A stretch of DNA of 64,000 nt from positions 248,001 through 312,000 of the forward strand of contig JAHDYR010000012.1 in the NCBI GenBank assembly GCA_019828565.1. The letters run 5' to 3'. This stretch comes from Carpediemonas membranifera. Taxonomy: Eukaryota; Fornicata. Below are positions 54,768-63,853 of this stretch, piece by piece. Below the pieces are notes generated by a model. That model was not told the DNA's origin. It searched no databases and worked only from the letters and a program-made list of their open reading frames with translations. The stretch's first letter is position 1. The number at the start of each line of letters is the position of its first letter. A program made the translations under genes and the position numbers.

Positions 54768-56519
54768 ATGTATGGGAATAGCGACCCATTGAGCGGTGAA
54801 AGTGACAGTAGCTCTCATCAGCATCAATCTGACGATGATTTTAACTCCAGTAGTGATTCTGGCCTCTCAGGGGACATCGTTGACGCCATTCCTGTTCATA
54901 ACCCGGAACCCGACAGATGTAGCGATCATCATGCACATACGAGCGATTCATCCAGCTCATCCTCGCCAATGTACAGATCAGACGCCGACGAGAACGACGA
55001 GGACGATGATGCGGCAGCCTTGCCACAGTATCCGGCCGCCAGCGGCAGCAATGAGGCAGAAGACCCGCCCAAGCACGCTCACGCCTTCATGGCGACGCGC
55101 CCCATCCCCCTCTTGTTCATGCAGTTTAGCGTCCCCGTGGGGTTCGGCCTGCTCGTCAGTATGGCGTATTCTATCGCCGACATGGCGCTAGTGGGCCACG
55201 CCTCGACCGGCGGTGACATGGCGATGGCAGCCATCGGCCTCTTCTACCCGCTCGAGAGCATGGCGGCGGGCATCGGCACGGGCCTCGGGACCGGCCTCAA
55301 CGCGGGGCTGTCACAGGCCCTCGGGGAGCAGGACTACCCGAAGGCGTGTCGGACGATCGGCAACGCCATACTGATGGCTCTGGCGATATTCATCACATAC
55401 CCGGCAGCGCTCTTCTTCCTGCTGCCCCGGTTCTTAATGATCAGCGGGGCAAACGACGACATCATGGCCCACGCCCTGCCGTACGGCCGGATCCTGCTGG
55501 CATGCGCCTTCGCACAGGGCATCTTCATCATGACCAACAACCTCCTTCGGGCAGACGGCAAGCCCAACGTCGCGATGGCCAGCATGACTGCCTCTGCGGC
55601 CATCAACATCACCCTCGACGTTGTCCTGATCTTCGGCTTCGGCCTGGGAACCACGGGTTGTGCCATTGCAACAGTGATCGGCCAAGGGCTGCCTTCAGCT
55701 ATAATCCTGGCCTACTTTACGTTTTTCAGCAAGACCGGTGTAAGAATCCGGCTATCGTCCTTCAAGCCCGACCTGCGTCTCATGTGGCATATCTTCCTTG
55801 TCGGCATCAGCCTCTTTGTCCAGCGCATCGGGCAGTCCATCAAGCTGTTCGTCATGAATGTCATGTTTGAACGAATCATATCCAGCGATGAGATCGGATA
55901 CTATCTTGCTGCAAACCAGAGTGTATCGCGGAGCTACCTGCTGCTCTTCGTGCCGCTGATGGCGGTGGGGCAAGGGGCGCTGCCCCTCGTTGGGTACTGC
56001 TACGGCTCGCATCGGTACAAGCGGCTCAGCCAGACGATCGCGTTCTCCGTGCTGACCGGCATCGCGCTCGGCCTGGCGGCCTGGGTGATTGTCCTGCTGT
56101 TTCCCCGCCTGTATCTCCGGATCTTCACGGACGACCCGCACACAATCGCCATCGGGACCACGTTCGCCCGGATCTACTGCCTGGCCTTCTTCGTTGTCGG
56201 CTTCCAGAGCCCGGTGACGCTGGTCTTCATGGCCATCAAGCTGTCGCCCCTGGGCATGATCGTCATGCTGACCCGGCACGTGCTCGTCGGCACCCCGCTC
56301 ATGGTCGTCCTGGGGCTCACCATCGGCACGCCAGAGGCGGTCATCGCAGCCAGCCCCATTGGGGACCTCATCGCGGCGTCGCTGTGCGTGCTCATGAGCG
56401 GCATCGCCGTGTGGCACCTGGTGAGGCGGGCCCGCTTGCACCGAGCGCAAGTGCTGAAGACGGCCCCGCATAGCGAGCTGGAGATGCTCAAGGCCCTGGC
56501 TGAGGACGACCGCGCCTAG
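54768..56519 (+). CDS. MATE-family multidrug/toxin extrusion transporter, 583 aa
   Basis: ATG at 54768 (MYGNSDPLSGESDSSS). An acidic Ser-rich cytosolic N-terminus (to ~110) is followed by 12 hydrophobic segments. ARPIPLLFMQFSVPVGFGLL-like first helix (MATRPIPLLFMQFSVPVGFG), SIADMALVGHASTGGDMAMA, GIGTGLGTGLNAGLSQALGE and the second-half counterpart VPLMAVGQGALPLVGYCYGS match the MATE duplication of six helices. The family exports organic cations or drugs by H+ or Na+ antiport. The 3' third is duplicated in inverted orientation at 53832-54636. Confidence 0.9.
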   Translation: MYGNSDPLSGESDSSSHQHQSDDDFNSSSDSGLSGDIVDAIPVHNPEPDRCSDHHAHTSDSSSSSSPMYRSDADENDEDDDAAALPQYPAASGSNEAEDPPKHAHAFMATRPIPLLFMQFSVPVGFGLLVSMAYSIADMALVGHASTGGDMAMAAIGLFYPLESMAAGIGTGLGTGLNAGLSQALGEQDYPKACRTIGNAILMALAIFITYPAALFFLLPRFLMISGANDDIMAHALPYGRILLACAFAQGIFIMTNNLLRADGKPNVAMASMTASAAINITLDVVLIFGFGLGTTGCAIATVIGQGLPSAIILAYFTFFSKTGVRIRLSSFKPDLRLMWHIFLVGISLFVQRIGQSIKLFVMNVMFERIISSDEIGYYLAANQSVSRSYLLLFVPLMAVGQGALPLVGYCYGSHRYKRLSQTIAFSVLTGIALGLAAWVIVLLFPRLYLRIFTDDPHTIAIGTTFARIYCLAFFVVGFQSPVTLVFMAIKLSPLGMIVMLTRHVLVGTPLMVVLGLTIGTPEAVIAASPIGDLIAASLCVLMSGIAVWHLVRRARLHRAQVLKTAPHSELEMLKALAEDDRA

Positions 56520-56734
56520 TGGCGACTTATATTAAACTGCGGCGTGTCGTGGGGCCTCGTTTGCGGGAAATGAGGCGGCCACCGGGCGCCAGCGAGTCTC
56601 GAGGACGCCGCACGGCCCCGGTCTGCTCGGCTGTCGCGATTGTGACTGCCGGCCATTTTTGGCACAACAACGAAAGCCGAAATTCGCCGATGGGCTTCAT
56701 CCCTCTCTTCTTCTCTATCTCCGTTGTACTGGCC
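55929..56734. repeat. Right arm of the inverted duplication
   Basis: Covers the end of the MATE gene, its 3' flank and the first ~13 codons of a copy of the secreted-protein gene. Similarity ends near TGTACTGGCC, a few bases after a short difference (TATCGC/TATCTCCGT). Confidence 0.9.
56690..56734 (+). pseudogene. Truncated 5' copy of the secreted-protein gene
   Basis: ATG at 56690 reads MGFIPLFFSI, identical to the start of the gene at 53325-53873, then departs into unrelated sequence (SVVLAPHPNIYFQ). A reading frame continues to 56998 but overlaps the neighbouring gene on the other strand and is unlikely to be coding. Confidence 0.75.
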
Positions 56735-56795
56735 CCGCATCCAAACATCTACTTCCAGGCCTCGCCTATTTACATTGTACCCTTTGATTATACGC

Positions 56796-57770
56796 TCAGC
56801 TGTACATATCCCGCCTGGGCTGGATTGCTGCTGGTGACTCCATCGCAGTCGCAATCCCGCCCAACGGCACGACCAGGTGCGGTGCCGTCGGTGTGGGCAC
56901 CACCACTGTCGGGGCGGGCGTGTAGTGCTGGACTGGGGTCGGCATGGGCACGGGCCTCGACCCGGCGAGCTGGGGGCCGTCGGATAACAGCAGACTGACG
57001 TAGAAGACCGCCGACTCCATCATTAGGGCGGTCAGGGCGCATGCGGCGAGTCGTAGGATGAGGGGGTACGCGAGAACCACACCCGCGACACCCGATGAGA
57101 GCGCGACGACAGCGAGGGCGGCCAGTGTCGCGACGAGGAGCAGGCCAGTCAGCACCAGCCGGGTAACCCCGATACGTCTCACCTCCTTGCCGAATCTGGG
57201 GTTGAACGACCCGACCCAGAACATGCCGCACCCCGGGAGACAGCAGGTGGCCACTGCGAGGTTCACCGCACGGGGACGCCGACGGGGCTGGGTGACGGTT
57301 GCCCTGTCATCGATGATCGCGTGCTTCTCGCGGGTGTTTGTGATGCCGTCATAGATCGTGGCGAGCTCAGCGACAAAGAAGACGGCCATCGCGGGGAGAC
57401 GGAACACAGCGACGATGCCAGCGAGGTGAGAGACGCAGATGAGAGCGAAGGATACGACTAGTGCAATGAGATATCGTCTACTGCGGATGATGGCGAAGGC
57501 GATGAGCACAAGGAAGGCAAGGAAGTCAAAAACAATGCCGGTAGCGATGAAGGCGGTGGCATAAAGGGCCACAGACATAGCTACAAAGAAGGCAACAATG
57601 GCAAGACCAGCAAAAGTGGCTAAAGCAGCCGCACTGAAGCATGGGCAGCATATGATGATAATAACGATGAGCAGGGCAATAGAGACGGGCGCTAGTGGGA
57701 CGGGCGATGAAGCTGCGCCAAAACTAGCAACTTCGGACATAGAAACCGCCTGGAACGGCGTCGAGTCCAT
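56796..57770 (-). CDS. Multi-pass membrane protein, 324 aa
   Basis: ATG at 57770 (MDSTPFQAVSMSEVASFG). About seven hydrophobic segments: IALLIVIIIICCPCFSAAAL, FAGLAIVAFFVAMSVALYAT, IVFDFLAFLVLIAFAII, and more to ~270. A Cys-rich turn CCLPGCGMFWVG lies in the middle, and the cytosolic C-terminus is Pro/Thr-rich (PTPVQHYTPAPTVVVPTPTA). No family recognised. The solo C-type repeat lies 44 bp upstream of the ATG, pointing away from it. Confidence 0.65.
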   Translation of the reverse strand: MDSTPFQAVSMSEVASFGAASSPVPLAPVSIALLIVIIIICCPCFSAAALATFAGLAIVAFFVAMSVALYATAFIATGIVFDFLAFLVLIAFAIIRSRRYLIALVVSFALICVSHLAGIVAVFRLPAMAVFFVAELATIYDGITNTREKHAIIDDRATVTQPRRRPRAVNLAVATCCLPGCGMFWVGSFNPRFGKEVRRIGVTRLVLTGLLLVATLAALAVVALSSGVAGVVLAYPLILRLAACALTALMMESAVFYVSLLLSDGPQLAGSRPVPMPTPVQHYTPAPTVVVPTPTAPHLVVPLGGIATAMESPAAIQPRRDMYS

Positions 57771-57814
57771 CACAAAGAGATAACGGCGGGTGGTAGCAGT
57801 TTAGTGCACGGAAG

Positions 57815-57858
57815 TGTGCTATTGAAGGGTCAAACAATGTGTTTATACTGCGCAACAC
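57815..57858 (+). repeat. Solo 44-bp repeat of the element C family
   Basis: Inverted match to 20637-20680, running TGTGCTATTGAAGGGTCAAA to ATACTGCGCAACAC. No nuclease is attached. Its CTGCGCAACAC end faces the plus strand, where no gene start is seen. Confidence 0.85.
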
Positions 57859-57993
57859 AAAGACAGCTGCGTGGGGGCACGTGTGGCAGTGCCTGACATG
57901 TTAGTAGGGCCTACGAATACATGGAAACCCACGGCACAGCGCCGCCGCCTCCATCGAGGCAGTAACACGCATTTATGTATATGTATATCAGTG

Positions 57994-60015
57994 TCACGCC
58001 ACCCCGCTGGAGAAGCCGTCCGAGTCCGACCCGTCCGAGTCCGACACGGCGTTGGGCCATGTCCCGCTGGTGTCTGTGTCTGTCTCGACGTCCTTGAGCC
58101 CGATGCCGCTGTCCTCACAGTAAATGTCGATCTTGGACCTCCGAATCACAGGGCCACCCCCGTATATGCGGTGGAAGTGGCTCCAGACCCTCGGGTGGAC
58201 CCCCCTGTAGTCGAACAGCTTCCTCAGCCCGGGGCGGGGGGCGTTGTCCCGCAGCAGAGTGTCGTTTGATATGGGACCCGGCGGGTCTGCCTTGGAGTCG
58301 CGGGCGACGAACTCACGCCACAAGGCCAGCCACCGCTCGTCAATGAGGTACCACGTGTCCGAGAAGACCGTGTCACTACCGTACAATAGATCCCTCTCGT
58401 AAATACGGCGGGCCCCGAAGGTGTCAGGCGACCCCGGCGACACGAGCGCCTTGCCCGCCTGCTGGAGCCGCCTCCTATTCCTGTCGCAGTGCCTGATGAG
58501 GGTCGCCCTGTCGACCGAGTCGAGGGAGTCCATGCCCAACCCGACCTCCGTCAGCGACGTGTTGGCTGTGACGGCCTCAAGAATGGTCAACCCGCCCTGG
58601 ACAGACACGCTCGAGTCCCACATGCGGATGACCTGCAGCGTCCGGTTGGTCTCGACGAGCCTGGCCATGGCCTGGGCACCCTCGTCGCCGGAGTAGTTGT
58701 TCGCGGCGTCTAGCACCACTAGCGCGGTGTTGGACGTCAAGGCGTTGGCTAATGCGGTAACTCCCCTGGCCTGGAACTGGTTGTACCCGACGGCGAGCTT
58801 CGTCAGCGTGGTATTCGACACCAGCCCGTGGGCAAGGTCAACTGCCCCATGTGGGCCCATCGCATTGTGTTCAGCGTGCAGCGTCCTCAACGTGGCATTT
58901 GCGGCCAGCATATCCCCAAGATAGCCGGCTCCCTCGGCCCGCAGCTTGTTGTTGCCGATATTCAGTCGAGTCACGGTCGTGTTCCCCTTGAGCGCCTCTG
59001 TCAGCGCCAGTGCTCCGGTTGGACCGAGGTTTGCACGCGATACGTCCAGTGTGCTAAGTGCGAGGGTCCAGACCGCGAGGGCAGAGGCCGCGCTAACAAC
59101 AACAGGGTTATCGTTCCTGACAGCCAGGTTCGATATGAACTCACCTACGCCGCGGGCAGTGGTGATACAGGCCTTGAGTCTGCCCTGGTCGGCTGCGGCA
59201 GTCAGCTCGTGTTGCAACATGAGCTGGTAGAGCAGGGAGCGCCAGAAGCGTCTGTTGGACCCGCCTCTGTCAGTGTAGGGGAATACCTTGGGCCGGGTGG
59301 GGGGCCTGACCATCATACAGTTGGGTTCAGAGCCCAGGAGGGACTTGGCCGTGACGACATCTGACATGGGCCTGGAGATCGTCCGCGACTCACAATACGG
59401 TGACACCAGTGGCATGGTTGACTTGAGTGACACGCAGGCGGGCTTGTATCCATCCTCACTTGCCGGTGAGTCTCGGATTACATCCACTGACCTGAAGTCA
59501 CCAGGGGCGAGCGGAGTCGATGACTCCGAGTCAAGCGGCGAGAGGAGCGTCGGCGTGGGACGCTGGCTGACATGATGGACTGAGTGTGCCTGGTGCTCCA
59601 GGGATGGGGGAAGCACCCACCTTGCCTGGCACACCATGCAGGCCCGCTCTTCGGTTAGGAAGGGGACCATGTCGCGGACGATCGTTGGAAACGGTGCGGT
59701 CAGGACCATCTCGTAGAAGACGTCGTCGGGCAGCATCTCGATGTCCTCTGCCGCGAGCCGTCGGGACGAGAGCGCAGTGCCCACTGCGGAGATGAGGGGA
59801 AGATTCTGGAGGAAGGAGGATGCGAGAGCAATGTCCAGCAGGAAGTCATTCTTGCATGTGCCGAAGAAGGGATCTGGGGGCGGTGCGCCGTGTTCAACGT
59901 AGTGGGCCGAGAATCGCATGCATATGTCGAGTGCGCGGCCTGAGAGCGACGGGAAGTGCACGGTGTCCTTCATTACATTCCTTAAAGATGATCCAAGGCC
60001 ATCTTTGGCTTTCAT
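57994..60015 (-). CDS. Leucine-rich repeat (RNI-type) protein, 673 aa
   Basis: ATG at 60015 (MKAKDGLGSSLRNVMK). The same frame is open to 60078 with protein-like sequence (LENFWSAANDEDDAVSANEK) but no ATG, so a small upstream exon is possible. N-terminal ~120 residues are helical; ~125-260 Ser/Pro-rich linker. From ~310 to 500 there are about seven ribonuclease-inhibitor-like repeats, for example LDVSRANLGPTGALALTEAL, LNIGNNKLRAEGAGYLGDML and LAVGYNQFQARGVTALANAL. The C-terminal ~150 residues are unassigned, ending in an Asp/Ser/Gly tail. The LRR arc is a protein-binding module; partner unknown. Confidence 0.8.
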   Translation of the reverse strand: MKAKDGLGSSLRNVMKDTVHFPSLSGRALDICMRFSAHYVEHGAPPPDPFFGTCKNDFLLDIALASSFLQNLPLISAVGTALSSRRLAAEDIEMLPDDVFYEMVLTAPFPTIVRDMVPFLTEERACMVCQARWVLPPSLEHQAHSVHHVSQRPTPTLLSPLDSESSTPLAPGDFRSVDVIRDSPASEDGYKPACVSLKSTMPLVSPYCESRTISRPMSDVVTAKSLLGSEPNCMMVRPPTRPKVFPYTDRGGSNRRFWRSLLYQLMLQHELTAAADQGRLKACITTARGVGEFISNLAVRNDNPVVVSAASALAVWTLALSTLDVSRANLGPTGALALTEALKGNTTVTRLNIGNNKLRAEGAGYLGDMLAANATLRTLHAEHNAMGPHGAVDLAHGLVSNTTLTKLAVGYNQFQARGVTALANALTSNTALVVLDAANNYSGDEGAQAMARLVETNRTLQVIRMWDSSVSVQGGLTILEAVTANTSLTEVGLGMDSLDSVDRATLIRHCDRNRRRLQQAGKALVSPGSPDTFGARRIYERDLLYGSDTVFSDTWYLIDERWLALWREFVARDSKADPPGPISNDTLLRDNAPRPGLRKLFDYRGVHPRVWSHFHRIYGGGPVIRRSKIDIYCEDSGIGLKDVETDTDTSGTWPNAVSDSDGSDSDGFSSGVA

Positions 60016-60142
60016 TTTCTCATTCGCTGAAACAGCATCGTCCTCGTCGTTCGCAGCGGACCAGAAATTTTCCAACACGCGGCAGGACTCAACGCAGCAT
60101 GCCCCAACACCACACGCCGCCCCATTACCGTATCTATACAGT

Positions 60143-60819
60143 TTACACCAGCCCCGACTCGATGAGTTTGTCCGTGAGCGCCCGTATGCGGCTATCCTTC
60201 AGCTTCACCAGCTGCTGCAGCTTCTCCACCTTGATTTCAAGGACCTTGTTGGCCTCTTCCAAGTCGCCGATGCGCTGCTCCTGCTCCTGCATGATCTCCA
60301 TCGTCTCCTGCTCCGCATAGTCCGGCTCAGGCTCCCTCTGCTGCCGACGCGGTTTGATTGGCGCCATGGCCTGGCTGAGCGGGATCTCGCGGGGCTCGGG
60401 CTGGTCGTCGTCCCGGGAGGACATCGACCGGCTCGCCTTGTTCGCCATGTAGTACTCGATGGCGTCCCGGATGTCTAGGAGCACGGGCTCGATCGACCCG
60501 GGCACGGCGTTTACGATGTCCGTGATCTGGTCGTTGGGGAGGCGCACATGGAGGCGCCGAAGGACTTTGCGCTGGAGTGTCTCCCAGTTGTAGCGCTTCG
60601 CATGCGTAGAGGAGGCGCTCTGGTAGTTGTGTAGCTCTACAATGCGAGGAATGAAGTTGGCAATGACCTCTGCGGCCATAACACCGTCGCTGAAATCACG
60701 GCTGATATTTCTCTTCGGCCTTGAAAGCTCGATCGCATCAATCCACTGTGGTAAGCTAGAAAAGGTAAACTAACATGATAGAGATCCTGAAGTTCCTCCT
60801 CGGTGATCGGTTGCGCCAT
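60143..60819 (-). CDS. SPEF1/CLAMP homologue, 215 aa
   Basis: Two exons (60775-60819, 60143-60745) joined over a 29-nt intron (60746-60774, GTTAGT...CACAG), restoring EELQDLYHWIDAIELSRPKR then NISRDFSDGVMAAEVI. The CH-like domain follows the family: ELHNYQSASSTHAKRYNWET, LQRKVLRRLHVRLPNDQI, VNAVPGSIEPVLLDIR. A Ser/Arg linker leads to a C-terminal coiled coil (MEIMQEQEQRIGDLEEANKV). SPEF1 binds and bundles microtubules in the axoneme central pair and in epithelial arrays. Strong match in sequence, order and length. Confidence 0.92.
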
Positions 60820-61007
60820 ACTGCCGATGCCTAATTGTGCGCATTTTATGTCACCAGAATTTTGGGGGATTTAGTGGGCGGGTAGCTCAAAAAGATGCGT
60901 GAATGATGTCAGTGATGAGTGGACGTGTGCTTTGCCTGCTGAAGCACGACCAAAAGCGCCAAGCATGGTACTCTTATCCACCCATTACCAAGAATTAAGA
61001 CAGACAT

Positions 61008-62402
61008 TTAGTGCTTGGCCTCAGCAGCGCGCTTGGCTCTGTGGGCATCGATGCAGGCCTGGACGTCGGGGGTGAAGGTGATCTTGGGAGAGGGCTGCTC
61101 GGGCGTCCATCTCCAGTCAGGCTTGTGGACGTTGAAGTCGACGGGGCTCTTCTTGCAGGCGGGCAGGGCCTTGAGGATAACGCTGTTAGCCATGAAGCCG
61201 GAGCCAAACGCCAGCTGCCACACGGTGTTGCCAGGGCGGACGAGCTTGTGCTGCTCGAGGTAGGCGAGCTCGTACCACACAGAGGACGACGAGGTGTTAC
61301 CGTACTGGCATAGGGTGGCGCGGGACGCCTCGACCTGCTCGTGGGAGAGCCCGAGGTTCTTCTCGACGGTGTCGATCACGGCCCGGCCGCCCGTGTGGAT
61401 GCAGTAGGCGTCGATGCACTTCTTGAAGTTGGGCACGTACGTCTTGCCCTTGCGGCCGAGCTTGGGCAGGAGCATGTTATACCAGGCAAACTTGAGCTTC
61501 TCGGAGATAGGGAGAAGCTCCTCGCCGAGGCGGGTCATGTTAGCCTCGATGGCCTTGCCGGCGACCTTGGGGATATCCTTGGTCAGACGGACGCCAGTGT
61601 GGCCCTGGGCGTCCTCCTGGAGGAGGATGCAGCTGTAGGCGGTGTCGTCGCGGCCGTTGTGGGTACGGATGCAGGTCTTGACCTCGTAGCGGTTCTTGCG
61701 GCTGGCCTTGGAGTCGAAGAGGATGGCGGCGGCGCCGGAGCGGAAGAGGGCGCCCTGGAGGGAGTACGACGGGTCCTCGCCGTGGTACATCTGGGACGTC
61801 AGCACCTCAGTGGAAACGAGCACGGCGTTCTTGCCGGGGTTGGCCTTGAGGAGGTCGTTGATCATGTCGACCCCAATCATGGAGGCGGAGCAGCCCATGC
61901 CGCCGATCTGGAAGGTGCGGACGCGGGAGGGCATGTTGTAGTGGTTGACGATCCACGCGGTCATCGAGGGCGTGGGGACGAAGCAAGAGCAGTTGACTAC
62001 GAGGAAGTCGACCTCGTTGGGCTTCATGCCGGTGCGGGCAAAGAGGCCGTCGAGGGCTTCCTGCAGGTACATCTCCATCTCCTTCTGGTTAGCCTGGGAG
62101 GAGAAGTCGAGGTCGATGACGTTGTTGGGGACGGCGGTGTCGTCGCCAAGGCCAGAGCGAAGGAGCATCTTGCCAAGGAACGCCTTGTTCTCAGTAGAGA
62201 CGTTGAGGTTCATAATAACGTTGTCGTAAGCGAACTGAGCGTTGTGGCGCATCGAGGGGTCGGGCTGGTAGACGTAGAAGTCCCGGACGAAAACGCGGTT
62301 CTTCTTGGAGAAGAACTTGAACAGAACAGCGAACAAAAGGAAAGAAACCGGAAGGATCAAGGCGGCAAAGTGGGAATTGGCCAAGGTATCGTAGTCCATC
62401 AT
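61008..62402 (-). CDS. 3-ketoacyl-CoA synthase (FAE1/KCS type), 464 aa
   Basis: ATG at 62402 (MMDYDTLANSHFAALILPVS). An N-terminal hydrophobic segment is followed by FVRDFYVYQPDPSM, DFLVVNCSCFVPTPSMTAWI, catalytic Cys in FQIGGMGCSASMIGVDM, VLVSTEVLTSQMYHGEDPSY, FRSGAAAILF, His in YCIHTGGRAVIDTVEKNLGL and Asn/His-type end YGNTSSSSVWYELAYLEQHK. These are the FAE1/KCS landmarks of the plant-type condensing enzyme that elongates very-long-chain acyl-CoA with malonyl-CoA at the ER. Animals and fungi use ELO proteins instead. Cys-His-Asn triad present; looks active. Single exon. Confidence 0.92.
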   Translation of the reverse strand: MMDYDTLANSHFAALILPVSFLLFAVLFKFFSKKNRVFVRDFYVYQPDPSMRHNAQFAYDNVIMNLNVSTENKAFLGKMLLRSGLGDDTAVPNNVIDLDFSSQANQKEMEMYLQEALDGLFARTGMKPNEVDFLVVNCSCFVPTPSMTAWIVNHYNMPSRVRTFQIGGMGCSASMIGVDMINDLLKANPGKNAVLVSTEVLTSQMYHGEDPSYSLQGALFRSGAAAILFDSKASRKNRYEVKTCIRTHNGRDDTAYSCILLQEDAQGHTGVRLTKDIPKVAGKAIEANMTRLGEELLPISEKLKFAWYNMLLPKLGRKGKTYVPNFKKCIDAYCIHTGGRAVIDTVEKNLGLSHEQVEASRATLCQYGNTSSSSVWYELAYLEQHKLVRPGNTVWQLAFGSGFMANSVILKALPACKKSPVDFNVHKPDWRWTPEQPSPKITFTPDVQACIDAHRAKRAAEAKH

Positions 62403-62819
62403 TGAATCGTTCTTTTTTGCTGAAAAAATGTGGCGCGCGACTGAACGATTTTCCGCCGAATCAGCGGCAGTGGCTTCATGACACAGCGTGCCCTGATGGT
62501 AATTTGGAGGTTCCAGGCTGAGATATTTACATATCTGGGCCCTGTGACAAGGTCGAGGAGCCTAAGGTCTAGCCCTGGCCGATTCCTGCAGCAGGGTGCT
62601 CTCCGACATCTGACTGGCGGGGTCCTTCTTGGCCTCACTGATCACTCTGCTCACAGCCGACTCCTGAGTCGAGTCGTGGTGAGTCGTGCAGAATGATCAT
62701 CAAGCTGGCTGACCCCGAATCGCAGTAAACCAGTGGTAGCACTCTCTACACTGTCGTGTCGACGTTCCCGGCCGCTCGTGGATCCCGCATAATACGGCAC
62801 TCCCAGCGTGGCGCGCGTC
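62403..62819. other. 417-bp divergent intergenic region
   Basis: Lies between the KCS start (minus) and the unknown gene at 62820 (plus), so it should hold both promoters. The middle is GC-rich with short inverted repeats such as GACTC/GAGTC (~62660-62680). No gene recognised. Confidence 0.35.
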
Positions 62820-63853
62820 ATGGCATTGGACACCGCTGCTGGACGAAAGCAGTTCTATGACCGTATTATTACATACAAAGGCGCCTCGTGGGACAAAATC
62901 CGCGAGAACTTCGTCCACAAGAGCAAGGAGCGCCTTGGCATCACAGAAGTGGACGCTAAGACCGTGTACAAGTCCACCGTGCGGCAGATATACTCTCAGA
63001 TAACGCCGCATTGCGATAGTTTGTTAAACCGCCCGTCTCTTACCCAGAAGACCTTGTCCCTGATCTTACCAAGCGCCAGCATGCCTTTGTGGTGCTAAGG
63101 GAGTATGTTAACGCCATCACCAGTCGTAAGTGCGTCAACAAGAGGCACCTATGTAGTATAGCGACCCTTTCCCAGGACACCGACGCCGAGCTGTTCAAAG
63201 AAGTCGCCTCGCGGGTTGGCAGCGTAGTCACGAAGCTGCGTGCCGCGGAGAAGGCAAAATGCGAGACAAAGCCAGCCGAGCCAGCCACACCAACGAAACC
63301 CCGGGACTTCAACGACATCATCCCGGGGACCCCACGGCCACCGGGCCTGAGTCAGCTCAAGGCACTGTTGGGGGACAAGAACGCCACAGTGAGGGTCAGG
63401 TTCAAGCCGCAGCGGGGCGAGAACTCCAAACCGGCCGTGTTTCTGGCCAGGTGCGGAGCTAGCGTAGCCCCGCGTTTCGACATGCCCTGCAACCGGTCAG
63501 GCAACAAGGTCTGCAACCTGGCGTCACAGCTGCGGGCCCGGTGGGCTCGGGAGGGCAAGGCAAATAAGGAGGGTGGTATTCAGATCATATCTTTGCTAGA
63601 TTCACTTTCGATCCAAATATTCCCCAGGATCGGTTCAGCCCCCTTTGAGGAGAAGGATGGCATCTCCATCGCCGACGTGATCGTCTCCCACGACCTTGGG
63701 CGACTGGAGCATTCCCTGGACGGCGGGGCAGTGCACCATGTCACACTGTACTATGATCTGTCGCCAGAACCGGACGTCGACCTGCCCCGGACCCCGGCGT
63801 TACCCGCAGCGGACCAGCTGCGGGCCTATAGCATGACGGTTGTTCCCAGATAG
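62820..63853 (+). CDS. Hypothetical protein, 334 aa
   Basis: Two exons (62820-63018, 63048-63853) over a 29-nt intron (63019-63047, GTTTGT...CCCAG); the join gives SQITPHCDKDLVPDLTKRQH followed by AFVVLREYVNAI. ATG at 62820 (MALDTAAGRKQFYDRIIT). N-terminal ~140 residues are helical with charged faces; a Pro/Thr linker (PAEPATPTKPRDFNDIIPGT) follows; the C-terminal ~170 residues have strands, including VRVRFKPQRGENSKPAVFLA. No motif I recognise. Splicing in frame and length divisible by three support the model. Confidence 0.7.
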
